DNA of 24,358 nt from Myxococcota bacterium (GCA_030066475.1 JASJBO010000054.1:1-24358), one strand, 5' to 3'; shown: positions 15,566 to 23,241, counted from the stretch's first letter. Translations and numbers: made by a program. Notes: a model not told the origin generated them from the sequence alone.

Positions 15566-17620
15566 GTGACCCCGACTCGCTCCGAGACGCTGTCCTGGGC
15601 CGCCGTCTGCCTCCCGCTGCTGGCGCTCTACGGCTGGACCATGCCCACCACGGTCACCATGGAGGACGCGGGCCTGTTCCTGGTGACCGCCCGCTTCGCC
15701 GGCCTCGCGCACCCGCCCGGCTACCCGCTCTACACCATGCTGGCGCACGCCGCGACCTGGGTGCCGTGGGGCCCGGTGGCGGTGCGCGTGCACTGCCTCT
15801 CGGCCCTGTTCGCGATCGGCGCGTGCCTGGCGCTGTACCGCTGTGCCCGCCATCTCGGCGTGCGCCGGGTCGCCGCCGTGGCGGGGGCGCTGGCCTACGG
15901 TGTGTCGGCCAGCTTCTGGTCGCAGGCCGTAGTGGCCGAGGTGTACGCGCTCCACGCGCTCTTCTTCTTCGCGCTGCTCGCCCTGGCGCTGCGCCTCGAC
16001 GGGCAGCTCGAGCCGCGCGTCCTCTACGCCTTCGCCTTCCTCTACGGCCTGTCGCTGACCAACCACTGGCCGCTCATCGGCCTGTCGTCGGTCCCCTTCG
16101 CCGTTCTGCTCTACCCGCGCTGGCGGGAAGGTCTGCGGCGCGCGCCCGCCGTTCTGGCCTGCTTCGCAGCCGGCCTCGTGCCGTACCTCTATCTGCCGCT
16201 GCGCTCGCTCGCCGGGCCGTACTTCACGGCATTCGGCCCGGTGCACACGCTCGGCGACCTGTGGTGGATGGTGACTCGCCGCGGCTACGCCGCGATGGAC
16301 ACCCCGAAGAGCTCGACGCCGCTCGACGCCTGGCGCTTCATCGAGCTGTTCTTCGGGCGCCTGGTGCTCGAGATCGGTCCGCTCGGCTTCGCCGCCGCCC
16401 TGATCGGCCTGGCCGTCGGCTGGCGCGCCCTGCCGCGCCGCGTCTTCGCCGCGCTCGTGCTCGCGCTGCTGTCGAGCTCGGTGCTGTTCCGGGCCGTGTC
16501 GTGGGGCCGCTTCGGTCACGTCGAGGCCGAGCAGTTCGCGGTGATCCAGCTCGTGCCCTTCGGCATCCTCGCGCTGTTCGCGGCGCTCTCGGCCCGCGCC
16601 CTCGACCGCCGCCGCGACCGAACGGTGGCCTTCGCGGGCGCCGTCGTCGTGTCCGCGGCGCTCGTTGCCAACTGGGGCACGGCCAACCGCCGCGGCGACA
16701 CCTTCGCCGCCGACTGGGCCGCGCTGGTGCTCGAGAGCCTGCCCCGCGACGCCACGCTCTTCCTCCAGGGCGGCCTCGACACGGGCCCCGTCGCCTACCT
16801 GCACCACGTGGAAGGCGTCCGCCCGGACGTGGCGCTCTACTCGCAGAACGGCCACCTGTTCGGCAACCGCGTCTTCGACGCGCGCCACGACGCGCCGGGC
16901 GCCATCGTGGCCGCGATCGAAGACTTCGTTCGCGACCGCGGCGAGGTGTGGGCCCCGTTCCGGGGCCCGGCGCTCGAGGCCGCGAAGATCCCGGCGCGTT
17001 CTGGTGAGAGCAACGGCGTGCTCTGGCGCGTCTCCCACGAGCCGGGCCCCGCGCCGCTCCCGCCCGACTCATTGGCCCTCCTGCGCACTCTCCTCGACCG
17101 CGAGGCGGCGGGCCGCTACCGGCCGAGCTGGGACGCGTTCCGCAAGCGCGTCTTCCACGGCCTGTGCAAGGCGATGGTGCTCCAGCAGCAGGACCACCCG
17201 GTGCTGCGCATGCGACCCGAGTGCCGTCTCATCCTCGGGCTGATCCACTTCGGCAATGGCGACCGCGGCGCCGCTCGCAAGCTCCATGGCGGCCTCGTCG
17301 CCGAGGTGCCCGAGCTCTACTTCGAGCCCTCGCAGTGGTACGCGATCCACGCCCAGCTGCTCGAGAGCGAGCTGACGCTCGACCCGGCACTGGCTCGCGA
17401 CCCCGCGCGGCTCGGGCCGCTGGTCGAGCGCGCCTGGACCGGCATCCGCGCCTACGACCGCTGCGACAACGTCATCGCCGCCCGCCTGCTCGCGCTCGCC
17501 GCGGAGCCCGGCGTGCGCGCCGCCCTGCGCCTGCCCGAGCTGGCCGCGCGCTTCGGCCACTGCGACGAGCTACGGGGTGCCTTCGAGGCTGCCGGAGTCG
17601 CCCGTTCCCCTGCGGGGTAG
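15566..17620 (+). CDS. DUF2723/GT117-like polytopic membrane glycosyltransferase
   Basis: This 684-residue protein starts with a membrane half of roughly ten hydrophobic segments (residues 10 to about 400) followed by a soluble C-terminal half. The first loop has TMEDAGLF with an acidic D34 and AHPPGYPLY (48-56), the hallmark of DUF2723 proteins, which resemble protein O-mannosyltransferases and GT-C enzymes. Such enzymes use polyprenol-phosphate sugars on the periplasmic side, matching the two Und-P GT2 genes next door, which are divergently transcribed. It starts at GTG 15566, so close to the minus-strand GTG at 15536 that any promoter must lie inside the opposite gene. Whether it modifies proteins or glycans cannot be seen. 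Confidence 0.87.
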   Translation: MTPTRSETLSWAAVCLPLLALYGWTMPTTVTMEDAGLFLVTARFAGLAHPPGYPLYTMLAHAATWVPWGPVAVRVHCLSALFAIGACLALYRCARHLGVRRVAAVAGALAYGVSASFWSQAVVAEVYALHALFFFALLALALRLDGQLEPRVLYAFAFLYGLSLTNHWPLIGLSSVPFAVLLYPRWREGLRRAPAVLACFAAGLVPYLYLPLRSLAGPYFTAFGPVHTLGDLWWMVTRRGYAAMDTPKSSTPLDAWRFIELFFGRLVLEIGPLGFAAALIGLAVGWRALPRRVFAALVLALLSSSVLFRAVSWGRFGHVEAEQFAVIQLVPFGILALFAALSARALDRRRDRTVAFAGAVVVSAALVANWGTANRRGDTFAADWAALVLESLPRDATLFLQGGLDTGPVAYLHHVEGVRPDVALYSQNGHLFGNRVFDARHDAPGAIVAAIEDFVRDRGEVWAPFRGPALEAAKIPARSGESNGVLWRVSHEPGPAPLPPDSLALLRTLLDREAAGRYRPSWDAFRKRVFHGLCKAMVLQQQDHPVLRMRPECRLILGLIHFGNGDRGAARKLHGGLVAEVPELYFEPSQWYAIHAQLLESELTLDPALARDPARLGPLVERAWTGIRAYDRCDNVIAARLLALAAEPGVRAALRLPELAARFGHCDELRGAFEAAGVARSPAG

Positions 17621-17674
17621 GTCTGGAACTCTTTGATTTGTAGAGAGAATCTCGCGCCGAGGGCCGGGGGCCTC

Positions 17675-17703
17675 TTGACGCCGGCCGCCGCGTTCCGTAT
17701 CTC
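17675..17703 (+). promoter_or_regulatory. Sigma-70-type promoter of tRNA-Gly
   Basis: A -35 box TTGACG (17675-17680) and a -10-like TATCTC (17698-17703) are separated by exactly 17 bases. The predicted start site, near 17710, lies just ahead of the tRNA 5' end at 17717. The -35 box and the spacing are good; the -10 is weak. Confidence 0.6.
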
Positions 17704-17716
17704 CGACGGGCTTTCG

Positions 17717-17792
17717 GCACGAGTAGCTCAGCTGGTAGAGCATCACGTTGCCAACGTGAGGGTCGCCGGTTCGAATCCGGTCTCGTGCTCCA
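17717..17792 (+). tRNA. tRNA-Gly (anticodon GCC)
   Basis: The 76-base cloverleaf is complete. The acceptor arms GCACGAG and CTCGTGC pair over 7 bp. The D-arm contains AGCTGGTA. The anticodon stem TCACG/CGTGA encloses loop TTGCCAA, and the T-arm loop is TTCGAAT. The discriminator is T and CCA is encoded. Its 3' half recurs in degenerate form at 21041-21084. Confidence 0.96.
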
Positions 17793-17803
17793 GATTCTCG
17801 AAG

Positions 17804-17838
17804 CGCCCCCGGCCACTTGCGCCGGGGGCGTCTTCATT
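17804..17838 (+). terminator. Rho-independent terminator after tRNA-Gly
   Basis: A perfect 10-bp GC stem (17804-17813 with 17821-17830, loop cacttgc) is followed by tcttcatt. It starts 12 bases after the tRNA CCA. The near-identical hairpin at 21096-21122 follows the partial tRNA copy. Confidence 0.8.
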
Positions 17839-17844
17839 GGGGGC

Positions 17845-18203
17845 CTACGGACCGGCCGAAGGCTCTCGGGCGTGGAAGGCGTGGAAGCTGTCGCCGGGGA
17901 CCATCCGCTTCGCGCGGATCTCGACGAAGCCGGCGTCTCGCAGCTACGCCTGCATCTCGCACGCGTCGGGCAGGCGCCCGCAGCCCTCGGTGCTGGCGGC
18001 CCATGCGTCGAGGGCCTGCATGAACGGAGTGCCGCCCTGGCAGGCCGTCGTGAGGGGTTTCGCTCGGCTGCGTGCCGGATGTGGGTTCCGGAGCCGGCAT
18101 CGACCTCCAACAGGTGGAGTGCGCCCGAGGCGGGCAGGGCGTCGTCGATCGTCTCCTGGCTGCGAGAGCTCTCGCTCCCCGACAACTGCGCTGCCGTGTC
18201 CAC
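17845..18203 (-). pseudogene. Decayed SAM-dependent methyltransferase remnant
   Basis: Reading the minus strand, the upstream part (about 18203 to 18065) encodes LLEVDAGSGTHIRHAAER, a good match to methyltransferase motif I. The downstream part is in another frame and gives GGTPFMQALDAWAAST, then RLPDACEMQA, an in-frame TAG, and LRDAGFVEIRAKRMVPGD ending SFHAFHAR. This is the typical C-terminal helix/strand of class I methyltransferases. The central 80-100 residues of the fold are missing. So a frameshift, a nonsense codon and a deletion are all present. The stop (TAG, 17847-17845) lies just before the tRNA terminator hairpin. The precise methyltransferase family is unknown. Confidence 0.55.
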
Positions 18204-18233
18204 GGGAAGTAGGCGACGTCGATCGTTGGCAGC

Positions 18234-19214
18234 TTACGGTCTCGTCGTCGAGTAGACGGTCAGATGCACCAATCGATCCTCGATGTAGACCTCACAGATC
18301 CGGATCTCCTCCCCCGGCTGGACCGGCCAGAAATGGAAGATCTCCTTGGCCTCGTCGGGCTTCGCGTCACCTTCGACTGCCATCTCTTTCCACTCACCCT
18401 CAGCAGCAACCTGGATCAGGCGCTGGCGCCATCGAACGCTCTCCCGCGGAGTATCCAGTGCCAGAGCCCAGCCGATGAGCGCTCCGGGAGGGAAGCGGTG
18501 CCCGAGGGCAAAGTCGCCGTCTGCTGCCATCGAGCCAAACACCGACCTCGCCACGCGAAGGTCGGGGGCAACCCGCACCGGCTCACCGAGCCCGACGGGC
18601 GGACCGCCCGAATGCCATCCAGGCGGGCCGAGAGCCAACGCTTTGCGGTAGTCCGCAGCGGCCTCGCCGTACCGCCGGAGCAAGGCCAACGCGGTCGCTC
18701 GTGAGACGTACGCAAACCAGTAGAGCGGATCGAGGCCGATTGCCCGGTCCAGGTCGGGAAGCGCCTCTTCGTACTGGCCCGTTCGAATGCGGGTCACCGC
18801 ACGGTTCCGGTAGGCAAAGGCGTAATCCGGGGCCAGCTGAATCGCACGGTCGTAGTTGGCCAACGCCCGCTCCAACTCACCCTTCTCATCGTATGCACTT
18901 CCTCGGTGCACGTAGGCCTGGACGTCGCTGGGATCGAGCTCGAGTGCCCGATCGCAGTCAGCGATGGCTCGGTCATATTGCCCGATGTAGGTGAGGACAC
19001 CGCAGCGGTTGCTGTAGGCGGCGGCGTTGTTGGGGTCCAGCTCGATCGCCCGGCCGTACTCTGCAATGGCCTCACGCAGCTGCCCGGCGTCGGAAAGCGC
19101 CATCCCTCTGCGATTGGCTCGCTCGGAAGGCGGAAGGCACCCGGAAACCGTCAAGAGAGTCAATGCGAAGAACAGGGATCTCGACGCAACTCTCGTCGTC
19201 TTGGTGGTGTTCAT
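18234..19214 (-). CDS. TPR-repeat lipoprotein
   Basis: This 326-residue protein has a lipoprotein signal (lipobox LTVSGC, lipidated C26) and about five tetratricopeptide repeats from residue 31 to 200, with the pattern A..YSNR...Y..GQYDRAIADCDRALELDP. TPR arrays bind partner proteins. The last 125 residues are not TPR and are rich in W and E, ending in a beta-rich segment (EEIRICEVYIEDRLVHLTVYS) with no recognised family. It is the third gene of a minus-strand operon: its ATG overlaps the preceding stop (ATGA). Lower GC than the surrounding chromosome supports joint acquisition. It probably sits at the inner or outer membrane facing the periplasm. Confidence 0.88.
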   Translation of the reverse strand: MNTTKTTRVASRSLFFALTLLTVSGCLPPSERANRRGMALSDAGQLREAIAEYGRAIELDPNNAAAYSNRCGVLTYIGQYDRAIADCDRALELDPSDVQAYVHRGSAYDEKGELERALANYDRAIQLAPDYAFAYRNRAVTRIRTGQYEEALPDLDRAIGLDPLYWFAYVSRATALALLRRYGEAAADYRKALALGPPGWHSGGPPVGLGEPVRVAPDLRVARSVFGSMAADGDFALGHRFPPGALIGWALALDTPRESVRWRQRLIQVAAEGEWKEMAVEGDAKPDEAKEIFHFWPVQPGEEIRICEVYIEDRLVHLTVYSTTRP

Positions 19215-19930
19215 CCTACGAACGACCAGTGGAACGTCCCTCGCAGCTCTTCCTGGGAGGCGTGCGGAGCCACCTCGAAGCGCTGCTTGCCGCTGCCCTG
19301 ACGCAGCAGGCGACGCCGCCCGTCGGATTCCTGGATGCTCTCAGGACCCTTCTCCCGATATCTACGCAGCCCGTATTCCACGAGCGAGTAGATCTCCGCC
19401 GAGCCTCCCGCCCAGCCGAGGGCCTTGCCGGCCGAGAAGGCCACTTCGCCGTGCTGTCCCTCGGCCTCGTAGCGGACCGTGATCCAGCGGTTGATGAAGT
19501 CGCCGCGTCGCGTGCCATAGGAGAGATCGGTGATGTCGGAGTAGGGAATTCGGATCGAGTACAGCCTGCCCTCGTATTCGAGGTGGTTCTCGGCGACGGT
19601 GAGCCTCCCAGAGTCGGACATGACCCCGCGGGTTGGCAAGAGGAATGGCCCGTCCATTGGCATGTAGATGACGACTGCTGGGTGTAGCTCATCCGCACGC
19701 AGCCAGACGGTGTCGAAGCTGCTCGGGAGATCGACGGCGCCAGCAATCGGTTTCGGCGTCGAGGCGCAAGCCACAAGAGACAGAAGCAAGAAAGCGAGCT
19801 GCGCAGCGGTGGAGCCAAGGATGCATGAGATGGATCGGAGTCGCGTAGCGCGCGGGAAAGAGCGCGAGTGGAGTTGAATGCGTCTCGATCTCTCGCGAGT
19901 GATCGAGAAGAGGCGCGGTCTCGGGTTCAT
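19211..19930 (-). CDS. Lipoprotein with PH/GRAM-like domain, unknown function
   Basis: The 239-residue protein has an unusually long N-terminal region before a lipobox-like LSLVAC (C55). The hydrophobic part starts near ILGSTAAQLAF. The middle, MSDSGRLTVAENHLEYEG followed by IRIPYSDITDLSYG, is the strand pattern of a PH or GRAM-like domain (a stretch beginning 'g.L.v....l.' and then a loop leading to 'IPy.dI..l'). No enzymatic motif is seen. The start ATG at 19930 overlaps the stop of the upstream lipoprotein (ATGA), and its own stop overlaps the start of the TPR gene in the same way. The PH/GRAM assignment rests on pattern only. Confidence 0.8.
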   Translation of the reverse strand: MNPRPRLFSITRERSRRIQLHSRSFPRATRLRSISCILGSTAAQLAFLLLSLVACASTPKPIAGAVDLPSSFDTVWLRADELHPAVVIYMPMDGPFLLPTRGVMSDSGRLTVAENHLEYEGRLYSIRIPYSDITDLSYGTRRGDFINRWITVRYEAEGQHGEVAFSAGKALGWAGGSAEIYSLVEYGLRRYREKGPESIQESDGRRRLLRQGSGKQRFEVAPHASQEELRGTFHWSFVG

Positions 19931-20610
19931 TCGACTGATGCATCCATGTCTTGGGGTGCCGCGACGCCTGACTCGCTTCGCGACCCGGGACGGGCGTCAA
20001 GAGCCAGGCGGAACATCTCCGATCCTGAGGCGGTGACCAGCTGGTTGAGGACCTGGGTCATGGCCTTCCTGCTGGCCTCGGTGAAGCCGCAGTCGATGTC
20101 ACCGCACGAAGAAGCTCCACTTCCGGTGAAGCGTTCCTCGTATCGCAGCACTCCATCCGCGTCTTGCAGCGTCACGCCGATGACGATGTCGCCCCAGGTG
20201 CGGATGTAGGGAGCGAACCACGTGTAGTTCTTGAAGTGGAATTCCTGGATCGAGACCGCCATGGTCGGGATTCCTTCGACCTCCGCCCCGAGCTCGTCGA
20301 TCAGCTCGATCTCGTATCCGAGAGACTCGAGTGCTTCAGCGATCTCTCGAACGATCTCTTCGCGAAGCGGCTTGGACAGCGTGACGTCACCGGAAGTGAT
20401 CGCGAACAAGGTCACGGTAGTGCGACCTATTCGTGATTGATCGGCGCGGAGGTCGCCGGCATGCCGCCCGAGCGCGATGGTCTCGTGGAACGGTCCAGGG
20501 GCTTCGTCGAGTCTGTAGTGCCCCAGCTGCACCGGCCGTTGTGCGGTCAGACAACCGCCCAACGCGAGCAGCCAAAAGAGGCTAGCCAGAGCGGGCTCGC
20601 GACGTCGCAT
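19927..20610 (-). CDS. YajG-like lipoprotein, first gene of three-lipoprotein operon
   Basis: The 227-residue protein begins MRRREPALASLFWLLALGGC, a lipoprotein signal with lipobox LGGC (C20). The body holds helix ALESLGYEIELI, strand pair TMAVSIQEF, then IVIGVTLQDADGVLRYEERFTG and a C-terminal helix. This order and spacing resemble YajG-type lipoproteins, but the match is by eye. Two cysteines (SSCGDIDCGF) may form a disulfide. The open frame extends to 20928, but the ATG at 20610 is preferred: a GGAGG lies 8 bases upstream and the signal peptide begins there. The stop overlaps the next gene by 4 bases. Confidence 0.82.
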   Translation of the reverse strand: MRRREPALASLFWLLALGGCLTAQRPVQLGHYRLDEAPGPFHETIALGRHAGDLRADQSRIGRTTVTLFAITSGDVTLSKPLREEIVREIAEALESLGYEIELIDELGAEVEGIPTMAVSIQEFHFKNYTWFAPYIRTWGDIVIGVTLQDADGVLRYEERFTGSGASSCGDIDCGFTEASRKAMTQVLNQLVTASGSEMFRLALDARPGSRSESGVAAPQDMDASVE

Positions 20611-21040
20611 GCGTGACGCCTCCGTCGTTTGCCGTGGAAGAGAAGATCGGGAAAGGCGACGTTCTAGCTGGAACAGCAACGTTCGTGCCAACACTCTGAG
20701 CTCCGAGAACGGCTGGACGTCATCGGCGCCGGTCCAGGGGAGAGCGCGAGGGCCCACGCCGGCTTCGGAGCGAGGCATCCCGCCCCATCCCTCCTCTAGC
20801 TGTCGAGACCGCGGTTTGCATCCAGGTGCGACCCCGCCGAGAAGGCGGCGACAGAGCCAGACTTCCGACGTGCGGTTGGCGCCGCTGTCTTCCTCCCGAC
20901 ATAACATCACGAGGGGGCGGGACGGCATGCCTCGCTGCTCCGCTTGTGTCGGTCGCGAGGCTGACTTCGGTGCCGCGCTCTGCCGCTGCTCTTCGCTTCG
21001 CAGACGCAGTCACGTGTCATTTATTGGGTTTCTTGCGCTC
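20611..21040. other. Non-coding stretch upstream of the lipoprotein operon
   Basis: About 430 bases carry no gene that looks real on either strand; the open frames have no family features and biased codon use is lost. It should hold the promoter of the minus-strand lipoprotein operon, but no convincing -35/-10 pair was found. Base composition is more even than in the coding regions nearby. Confidence 0.6.
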
Positions 21041-21084
21041 TGCCAACGCGAGGGACGCCGCTTCGAATCCGGTCTGGTGCTCCA
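21041..21084 (+). pseudogene. Degenerate 3' half of tRNA-Gly
   Basis: The last 44 bases of tRNA-Gly(GCC) are repeated with 4 substitutions, from within the anticodon loop through CCA. One change breaks the innermost T-stem pair, and another alters the acceptor strand. No 5' half precedes it, so it cannot make a tRNA. It marks the distal edge of the putative island. Confidence 0.85.
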
Positions 21085-21095
21085 GGTTTCCGAAG

Positions 21096-21122
21096 CGCCC
21101 CCGGCCACTAGCGCCGGGGGCG
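21096..21122. terminator. Terminator hairpin, second copy (likely bidirectional)
   Basis: The 10-bp stem of the tRNA-Gly terminator is conserved without change (21096-21105 with 21113-21122); the loop is cactagc. On the plus strand it is followed by ttctcgtt. On the minus strand it lies 38 bases after the stop of the EEP-domain gene, which it could terminate. Confidence 0.65.
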
Positions 21123-21159
21123 TTCTCGTTGGGGGAGGGCTCGCTGGGGATCGGGCTGC

Positions 21160-23133
21160 CTATGGACAGGTCAGCGGCGTGCAGGCCTTCCCGGACGGGC
21201 CCGGGGCGCCGCCGAACTCGGACCGCAGCAGGTTGAAGTCGCTCAGGCCGATGGCGCAGTTGCCGTCCGAGTCGACCGGCGGGTCGTATGCCGGCGTTCC
21301 GCAGCGCGCGCCGAAGGCCGAGCGCAGCCGGTTGAAATCGGGGATTCCGACGCGCCCGCCGCCGTCGTAGTCCGCGTCGCACCGGTTGCCGTAGCCGTCG
21401 CCGTCGCTGTCGACCTGCTCGGGGTTGAACAGGCCCAGGCAGTTGTCGAACGGGTTCGGCGCGCGGTCCTTGTCCTCGTCGGGCAGCTCGGTGTCGGCGT
21501 CGGCGCCCGCGGCGTACACCTGGTCCATCCGCAGCGAGGTCGCGGACGGGTCGCCCAGGTTGGTGGGCGAGATCTTGAGCGCGACGCCCTCGGGCACGCC
21601 GCCGGGCTCCACGTCCGACGGCAGGTACTCGGCGATCACCGCGATGAACTCCTCGGCGCCGTCCTGCGTGCGCCGCCACAGCTCGATGCGGATCCTGCCC
21701 TCGGGCACCGCAGCGCCAGCGCCGAACGGTCCGCTCCGTCCGCCCAGCACGTCCGCCAGCTCCTGGACCGACATGCCCGCGTTCGGGAACAGATAGAGCG
21801 ACTGGTTCACGATCTCGACCGTCTCGACCTCGAGCGGCACCGGGTTGATCAGCCGGTCGATCACCGTGAACATCTCGTCGCAGCCGCCGAACAGGCAGAC
21901 GTCCCACCACACGGTGTTGGGGCAGGTGACGAACTCGATGCAGGCCAGCCCGCTGGCGCCGGCGAGGTCGGGGCAGGGGTCGTCGACGTCGGGCACGCCG
22001 TCGCCGTCGTTGTCGGTCTCCTCGCAGTTCAGGTCGCCGTCGCCGTCGGAGTCGTCGCCCGCGAAGCCGTACTGGGCGCCCGTGTCGCCCTGGCAGAGGC
22101 CGCCGACGCCGATCCAGCGGCCGGTCCGCTCCACCGAGGAGTCCGGATCCAGGTCGTCGTCGTTCTCGCAGCCGTCGTTGTCCCGGTCGGGATCGCAGGC
22201 GTCGCCGATGCCGTCGTGGTCCAGGTCTTCCTGGCCCGGGTTCGCGACCAGTGGGCAGTTGTCGCAGGCGTCGCCGAGCGAGTCGCCGTCGTGGTTGGCC
22301 TGGCCCGGGTTGGCGACGAACGGGCAGTTGTCGCGCGGGCTGCAGATGGTGTCGTCGTCTTGGTCGTAGAACGTGACTTCGGCGAGCACCACTCGGTGAT
22401 TGGAGCCCTCCTTGCCCGCCGCGTCGCCCCATACGACGGCCGGCGCTTCGACCGAGAGGACGTGGTCGATCTTGACCTGGACGTGGTTGCCGTCGTCCGC
22501 CCAGTCCCCCTCCCAGGTCCACTCGCCATCGAGGTCGGTCTGGAACCACACGGGCAGCCCGGCGTCCTCCGGGTCGATCACGGGCGCGACCTGCGGCTCG
22601 AAGAAGTTGAAGTCACCCCCCAGGATGCCGTTCGGGACGTCTCGGTGCAGGTCCCTCACGTGCTCGTGTCGCCAGGCCTTGCGCGTGTGCACGCTGGTGA
22701 TCAACGTGCCCCGGTACTCCAGCTGGGCGAAGCCCCACCACGGGGGATCGGGAACATCGCCATCGTAGTTCTGCAGGAGCCCGGAGGCGAAGTTCGAGGC
22801 CGGGCCGTCCACGCAGACCGCGACGTGGTCGGCTCCCGTGAAGAAGGCGTTGCAGGTCCAGCCCGGCAGCATGCCTTCCAGGAACGTGACCGTAGCGAGC
22901 TCGATCTCCTGCAGCGTGATGACGTTGGCGTCGATCTGCGCCGCGTATCCGATCACCGTGGTGGCGATCTTGAGGGGCTGCATGTGGTTGTCGAACTTGG
23001 GGTCGAGACCCGCCGCGTTCCATTGGACGACGCGGAACTCGCAGGCGTCGGGAGTGGCCGCGGCGGGCAGGGCCGCCATCACGAGCGCCGCGGCGACGAG
23101 GCAGGGGAAGAGGGAAAGGTGGTTCTTCTGCAT
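21160..23133 (-). CDS. Secreted EEP-fold protein with thrombospondin-3 and dockerin-like repeats
   Basis: This is a 657-residue exported protein. Signal peptide 1-26 (ALPAAAT). Residues 31-256 form an endonuclease/exonuclease/phosphatase domain with N39 (VVQWNAAG), E76 (LQEIE), H149, the D174/N176 pair (GGDFNF) and D223/H224 (KIDHVLS). The final SDH motif reads SNH (244-246), so the aspartate that normally orients the catalytic histidine is replaced. Acidic calcium-binding thrombospondin type 3 repeats follow (about 257-390: [24 protein letters not shown]). After a domain of unknown function (about 395-560) come two dockerin-like calcium loops ([21 protein letters not shown]) with paired FN.LRS.FG motifs, ending [13 protein letters not shown]. 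The ATG at 23133 is preferred because GGGAG precedes it and the signal peptide starts there. Substrate (nucleic acid, lipid or phosphate ester) is unknown. Confidence 0.87.
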   Translation of the reverse strand: MQKNHLSLFPCLVAAALVMAALPAAATPDACEFRVVQWNAAGLDPKFDNHMQPLKIATTVIGYAAQIDANVITLQEIELATVTFLEGMLPGWTCNAFFTGADHVAVCVDGPASNFASGLLQNYDGDVPDPPWWGFAQLEYRGTLITSVHTRKAWRHEHVRDLHRDVPNGILGGDFNFFEPQVAPVIDPEDAGLPVWFQTDLDGEWTWEGDWADDGNHVQVKIDHVLSVEAPAVVWGDAAGKEGSNHRVVLAEVTFYDQDDDTICSPRDNCPFVANPGQANHDGDSLGDACDNCPLVANPGQEDLDHDGIGDACDPDRDNDGCENDDDLDPDSSVERTGRWIGVGGLCQGDTGAQYGFAGDDSDGDGDLNCEETDNDGDGVPDVDDPCPDLAGASGLACIEFVTCPNTVWWDVCLFGGCDEMFTVIDRLINPVPLEVETVEIVNQSLYLFPNAGMSVQELADVLGGRSGPFGAGAAVPEGRIRIELWRRTQDGAEEFIAVIAEYLPSDVEPGGVPEGVALKISPTNLGDPSATSLRMDQVYAAGADADTELPDEDKDRAPNPFDNCLGLFNPEQVDSDGDGYGNRCDADYDGGGRVGIPDFNRLRSAFGARCGTPAYDPPVDSDGNCAIGLSDFNLLRSEFGGAPGPSGKACTPLTCP

Positions 23134-23211
23134 GGCTGACTCCCAGGGCGCGAAGCTCTGGCGCGCCAGCGAGGAGAGGGGGCGAGGGAGACACAGAAGT
23201 CCGTCGACACC

Positions 23212-23241
23212 AGTATCGACACATCCTCGCCGGGCCGTCAA
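23212..23241 (-). promoter_or_regulatory. Candidate sigma-70 promoter for the EEP-domain gene
   Basis: On the minus strand TTGACG (23241-23236) and GATACT (23217-23212) are 18 bases apart, leaving a leader of about 70 bases before the ATG at 23133. The remaining divergent gap to the Rieske gene shows no second clear promoter. Confidence 0.4.

Larger units (their letters stand above)
17793..21084. mobile_element. Putative small genomic island bounded by a tRNA-Gly 3' duplication
   Basis: The segment lies between the intact tRNA-Gly 3' end and a degenerate copy of its last 44 bases (40 of 44 identical by eye). The similarity carries on through the terminator. Inside, G+C is visibly lower: two 60-base lines counted gave about 62 %, against nearly 80 % in parts of the neighbouring DUF2723 gene. 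Content: one decayed methyltransferase gene and three lipoprotein genes. No integrase, excisionase or origin is seen. An old tandem tRNA duplication that later decayed is the main alternative. Confidence 0.45.

Noticed and set aside
15533..17038. 501-codon minus-strand frame opposite the DUF2723 gene
   Set aside because: Charged, repetitive antisense translation without domains; the plus-strand protein has the DUF2723 hallmark and membrane helices.
20660..20676. GTTC-N6-GAAC inverted motif as an SOS/LexA box
   Set aside because: The order and spacing do not fit the known GAAC-N4-GTTC or GTTC-N7-GTTC boxes, and no damage-response gene is near.
20611..20928. N-terminal extension of the YajG-like lipoprotein (106 extra residues)
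   Set aside because: A clear GGAGG ribosome-binding site and a lipoprotein signal peptide mark the ATG at 20610; the extension has no signal or conserved pattern.
21041..21084. Second functional tRNA-Gly
   Set aside because: The 5' half (acceptor, D-arm, 5' anticodon stem) is absent and the T-stem is broken by a mismatch.
20609..21370. 253-codon plus-strand frame across the degenerate tRNA and the lipoprotein promoter region
   Set aside because: It runs through the tRNA remnant and terminator and shows no signal, domain or codon bias; the tRNA part explains the RRFESG-like segment.
21960..22400. Repetitive gtcgtcg/gtcgccg tracts as a DNA repeat or CRISPR-like array
   Set aside because: They are the codons of Asp/Gly-rich calcium-binding repeats in the EEP protein, with no regular spacer structure. 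No CRISPR array was seen anywhere in the window.
21017..22549. 510-codon minus-strand frame within the EEP-domain gene
   Set aside because: Arg- and Gly-rich out-of-frame reading of the Asp-rich thrombospondin-3 repeats.
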